Shown one piece after another: positions 31,202 through 33,322 of a DNA stretch of 33,322 nt (positions are counted from its first letter, which is position 1; every line of letters begins with the position of its first letter). The DNA is taken from positions 1 to 33,322 of the forward strand of contig JAPLQX010000013.1 in NCBI GenBank assembly GCA_026399435.1, read 5' to 3'. The translations under genes were made by a program, and so were the position numbers. This DNA is from Rhodocyclales bacterium. Lineage in GTDB: Bacteria > Pseudomonadota > Gammaproteobacteria > Burkholderiales > Rhodocyclaceae. The notes under the pieces are model-generated. The model was not told where the DNA came from, did not search any database, and saw nothing but the letters and a program-made list of their open reading frames with translations.

Positions 31202-33170
31202 CGAGACCCATCTGGATGTAGCCAGTGGGGCAGACGTCGGCACAGATGTGGCAGCCAATGCACTTGTCGTAGTCGGTGGCGACGTAGCGGCCGGTCATGG
31301 TCTCGGTTTTCTTGACCTTGTACACGGCGGTCTGCGGGCAATACACGACGCAGTTGTCGCACTCGAAACACTGGCCGCAGCTCATGCAGCGCTTGGCCTC
31401 GGCGATCACCTGCGCTTCGGTCAGCGGATCGAGGCGCTCCTCGAAGTTGCCCAGCGCCGAATCCTTGTTCAGGTGCGTGATGTGGCGCTTGTTGCGGTTG
31501 GTGAATTGGAAATGGCCGAGGAACAGCTGGTCGTGCGGAATCACGTAGCGGTCGGAACGGTTTTCGTAGTTGTGCACCACTTCCTTGCTCTGGTCGGTAC
31601 CGCGCAAGGGGCCGTCGATGGCACCGAGCTGGACGCCCTTCTCGACATACTTGCGCATCAGGTCGAAGGAATGCACGTCGATCTTGGGCCGGCGGCCGGG
31701 TTCGACGCCTGCCAGGTACTGGTCGATGCCTTCCGCGGCGATGGCGCCATGGCCGACGGCGGTGGTCAGCAGATGGGGACGGATCACGTCGCCGCCGGCG
31801 AACACGCCGGGCTTGCCGGTGACCTGGTAGTTCTTGTCGGCGGCAACCATGCCCTTGCCCGAGTTGAACTCCTCGATGCCGGTGAAATCGACGGCCTGGC
31901 CGATGGCGGAGACGATCAGGTCGGCCGGCAGGTCCTTTTCCGTGCCTTCGATCTTCTTGATGTCGAGGCGGCCCGAGATCATTTTTGCTTCGCACTGCAT
32001 CACGCGCAGCGCAGTGGCACGTCCGTCGGCGCCCTTGACCACGGCGACCGGCATCCAGCCGCCCATGATGGCGATGCCTTCGGCCTGGGCATGCTCGATT
32101 TCGGACTTGCTGGCGGTCATATAGACGGAGGTCAGGGTGACTTCAGCGCCCTGGCGCAGGGAAATGTCGGCCACGTCCTGGGCCAGGTGGCCGGCGATGG
32201 CGCTTTCGAAATCCGTCGGATTGACCTTGTCGATGTGGCCGAGGCGGCGCGCCACGGTGGCGACGTCCATCGAGGTGTCGCCGCCGCCCACCACCACCAC
32301 GCGCTTGCCGACGGTCTTCAGGCGGCCGTCGTTGAAGGCGCGGAGGAAGGATGTGGCGGTAACGACGTTCGGCGCGGTATGGTCTGCCGGATCGCCGGGC
32401 AGCGGCAGGGCGCGGCCGGACTGGGCGCCGAGCCCGAGGAAGATCGCGTCATAGCTTGCGCGCAACTGTTCCATCGTCACATCGGTGCCGATGCGGGTCT
32501 TGAGGTGCACTTCAACGCCCATATCGAGGATGCGCTGGATTTCGGCGTCGAGCGTGTCGCGCGGCGTGCGATAGCCGGGGATGCCGTAGCGCATCATGCC
32601 GCCGAGAAATTCGTGTTCGTCGAAAATGGTGCAACTGTGGCCCTTGAGCGCCAGCTGGTAGGCGGCCGACAGGCCGGCCGGGCCGCCGCCGATGATGGCG
32701 ACCTTTTTGCCGGTCTTCTTTTCCGGCGCCTTGAACTTCAGATTGTTCTGGATCGCCCAGTCGCCGAGGTAGTGCTCGACCGAGTTGATGCCGACGTGGT
32801 CTTCGACTTCATTGCGGTTGCAGCCGGTTTCGCAGGGCGCGGGGCAGACACGGCCCATCACGGAGGGTAGCGGATTGGCTTCGGTCAGGCGACGCCAGGC
32901 GTATTCCTGCCAGCCCATCGGCTTGCCGTCGGCGCCCATGACACCCACGGGTGGCTTCTCGATGCCGCGCACGATGTTGAGATAGCCGCGGATGTCTTCA
33001 CCGGACGGGCAGGAACCCTGGCAAGGCGGGGTCGACTGCACATAGGTCGGGCACTTGTAGGTATAGCTGGCCTGAAAGATCTGCTGCTGCCAGCGTTTGA
33101 CCTGGGTGTCGCCTTCCTTGTAGCGGCGGAAGGTCAGCTTTTCGGTGTGGGTTTCAGGCGTGGCGGACAT
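31194..33170 (-). CDS. dsrL: DsrL, NAD(P)H:acceptor iron-sulfur flavoprotein
   Basis: A 658-residue protein of the glutamate-synthase small-subunit type. N-terminal Fe-S Cys: C40, C50, C54, C109, C113, C117. FAD fold VAIIGGGPAGLSAAY at 157-171; NAD(P)H fold RVVVVGGGDTSMDVA near 297-311; second FAD motif KPGVFAGGDVI. The C-terminal part has two 4Fe-4S motifs, CMSCGQCFECDNCVVYCP and C637-CIGCHICADVCP. DsrL carries electrons between NAD(P)H and DsrAB/DsrC and is required for sulfur oxidation; its presence with dsrN and dsrR marks the oxidative pathway. It is preceded by GGAGACC and lies 27 bases after dsrK. Confidence 0.95.
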   Translation of the reverse strand: MSATPETHTEKLTFRRYKEGDTQVKRWQQQIFQASYTYKCPTYVQSTPPCQGSCPSGEDIRGYLNIVRGIEKPPVGVMGADGKPMGWQEYAWRRLTEANPLPSVMGRVCPAPCETGCNRNEVEDHVGINSVEHYLGDWAIQNNLKFKAPEKKTGKKVAIIGGGPAGLSAAYQLALKGHSCTIFDEHEFLGGMMRYGIPGYRTPRDTLDAEIQRILDMGVEVHLKTRIGTDVTMEQLRASYDAIFLGLGAQSGRALPLPGDPADHTAPNVVTATSFLRAFNDGRLKTVGKRVVVVGGGDTSMDVATVARRLGHIDKVNPTDFESAIAGHLAQDVADISLRQGAEVTLTSVYMTASKSEIEHAQAEGIAIMGGWMPVAVVKGADGRATALRVMQCEAKMISGRLDIKKIEGTEKDLPADLIVSAIGQAVDFTGIEEFNSGKGMVAADKNYQVTGKPGVFAGGDVIRPHLLTTAVGHGAIAAEGIDQYLAGVEPGRRPKIDVHSFDLMRKYVEKGVQLGAIDGPLRGTDQSKEVVHNYENRSDRYVIPHDQLFLGHFQFTNRNKRHITHLNKDSALGNFEERLDPLTEAQVIAEAKRCMSCGQCFECDNCVVYCPQTAVYKVKKTETMTGRYVATDYDKCIGCHICADVCPTGYIQMGLGE

Positions 33171-33197
33171 GAAGGGTCTCCATTTAAGTCTTGTTCG

Positions 33198-33322
33198 TCA
33201 TTGCTCGTTGTTGAGCACGATCGCGGTACTGACCAGTTGGTGCACGCCGCCGACCATGCTCATCTTGAAGCCGTAGTAGGGCAGCACCTTGGTGAATTGG
33301 GCCTTGCAGATGGCGCAGATGG
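33198..33322 (-). CDS. dsrK: DsrK C-terminus (partial)
   Basis: Only the last 41 residues are in the window. ICAICKAQFTKVLPYYGF and VGGVHQLVSTAIVL match the C-terminal CCG (HdrD-like) domain of DsrK; CAIC holds two of the ligands of the noncubane 4Fe-4S site that acts on DsrC trisulfide. The stop is TGA at 33198-33200. The rest of dsrK, and presumably dsrABEFHCM, lie to the right. Confidence 0.9.
   Translation of the reverse strand, partial: ICAICKAQFTKVLPYYGFKMSMVGGVHQLVSTAIVLNNEQ

Noticed and set aside
30918-32870. 650-codon plus-strand frame over dsrL/dsrJ
   Set aside because: Shadow of DsrL with no recognisable domain; dsr genes on the other strand are unambiguous.

Overview
The window looks like the chromosome of a GC-rich betaproteobacterium, most likely a facultatively anaerobic sulfur oxidiser of the Rhodocyclales/Sterolibacteriaceae kind. 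This rests on the reverse-type dsr operon, the gene families and the base composition; no rRNA or marker gene is present to fix the taxon.

Positions 1-3616 are part of a chromosomal (sedentary) integron cassette array, with lower GC than the rest. Seven complete attC sites and the 3' end of an eighth are visible. Six are near-identical in their central stem and one is an outlier. All cassettes point in the + direction, so the integrase and attI should lie to the left, outside the window. Cassettes carry an unknown ORF, a secreted Ig-like protein, a non-coding palindrome, a lipoprotein, a tiny membrane protein, a SUKH immunity-type gene broken by an in-frame TGA, and a brnT/brnA toxin-antitoxin pair. 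A PD-(D/E)XK nuclease-like gene (3642-4877) follows the last attC without its own attC.

Positions 4996-8750 hold ordinary single genes on the + strand: a GFA-family protein, a DUF697-like protein, a secreted dienelactone-hydrolase-type enzyme, a macrodomain gene with its middle deleted, a secreted pentapeptide-repeat protein and a monoacylglycerol-lipase-like enzyme. A 400-bp non-coding stretch (8751-9151) with four consecutive hairpins precedes the next block.

Positions 9152-21429 are an energy-conservation cluster: rnfB, a giant 1647-residue pyruvate:ferredoxin oxidoreductase with an extra C-terminal ferredoxin domain, rnfCDGEA, an NqrM-like Cys-rich membrane protein, a plant-type ferredoxin-NADP reductase and a tandem zinc-binding (CZB) protein with a G9 tract. 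Gene order (CDGEA), the multi-cluster RnfB and the short RnfC resemble Rnf of anaerobic Firmicutes rather than the gammaproteobacterial rnfABCDGE layout. The likely logic is that the PFOR reduces ferredoxin, Rnf couples ferredoxin and NAD(H) to an ion gradient, and the FNR-like protein links to NADP(H). Alanine dehydrogenase and a second GFA protein follow.

Positions 23377-33322 are on the - strand: an emrAB efflux pair, a siroheme-pathway methyltransferase (cobA/SUMT type), and dsrK(partial)-L-J-O-P-N-R, which belong to the reverse dissimilatory sulfite reductase pathway of sulfur oxidation.

The most unusual signal is a 27-bp GC-rich sequence with core TCGGCGCTGGCGATACGGCG. It occurs six times in 33 kb: in two different integron cassettes, inside nifJ, rnfG and dsrJ (in frame), and just after the cobA stop codon. 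I could not match it to a repeat family I know.
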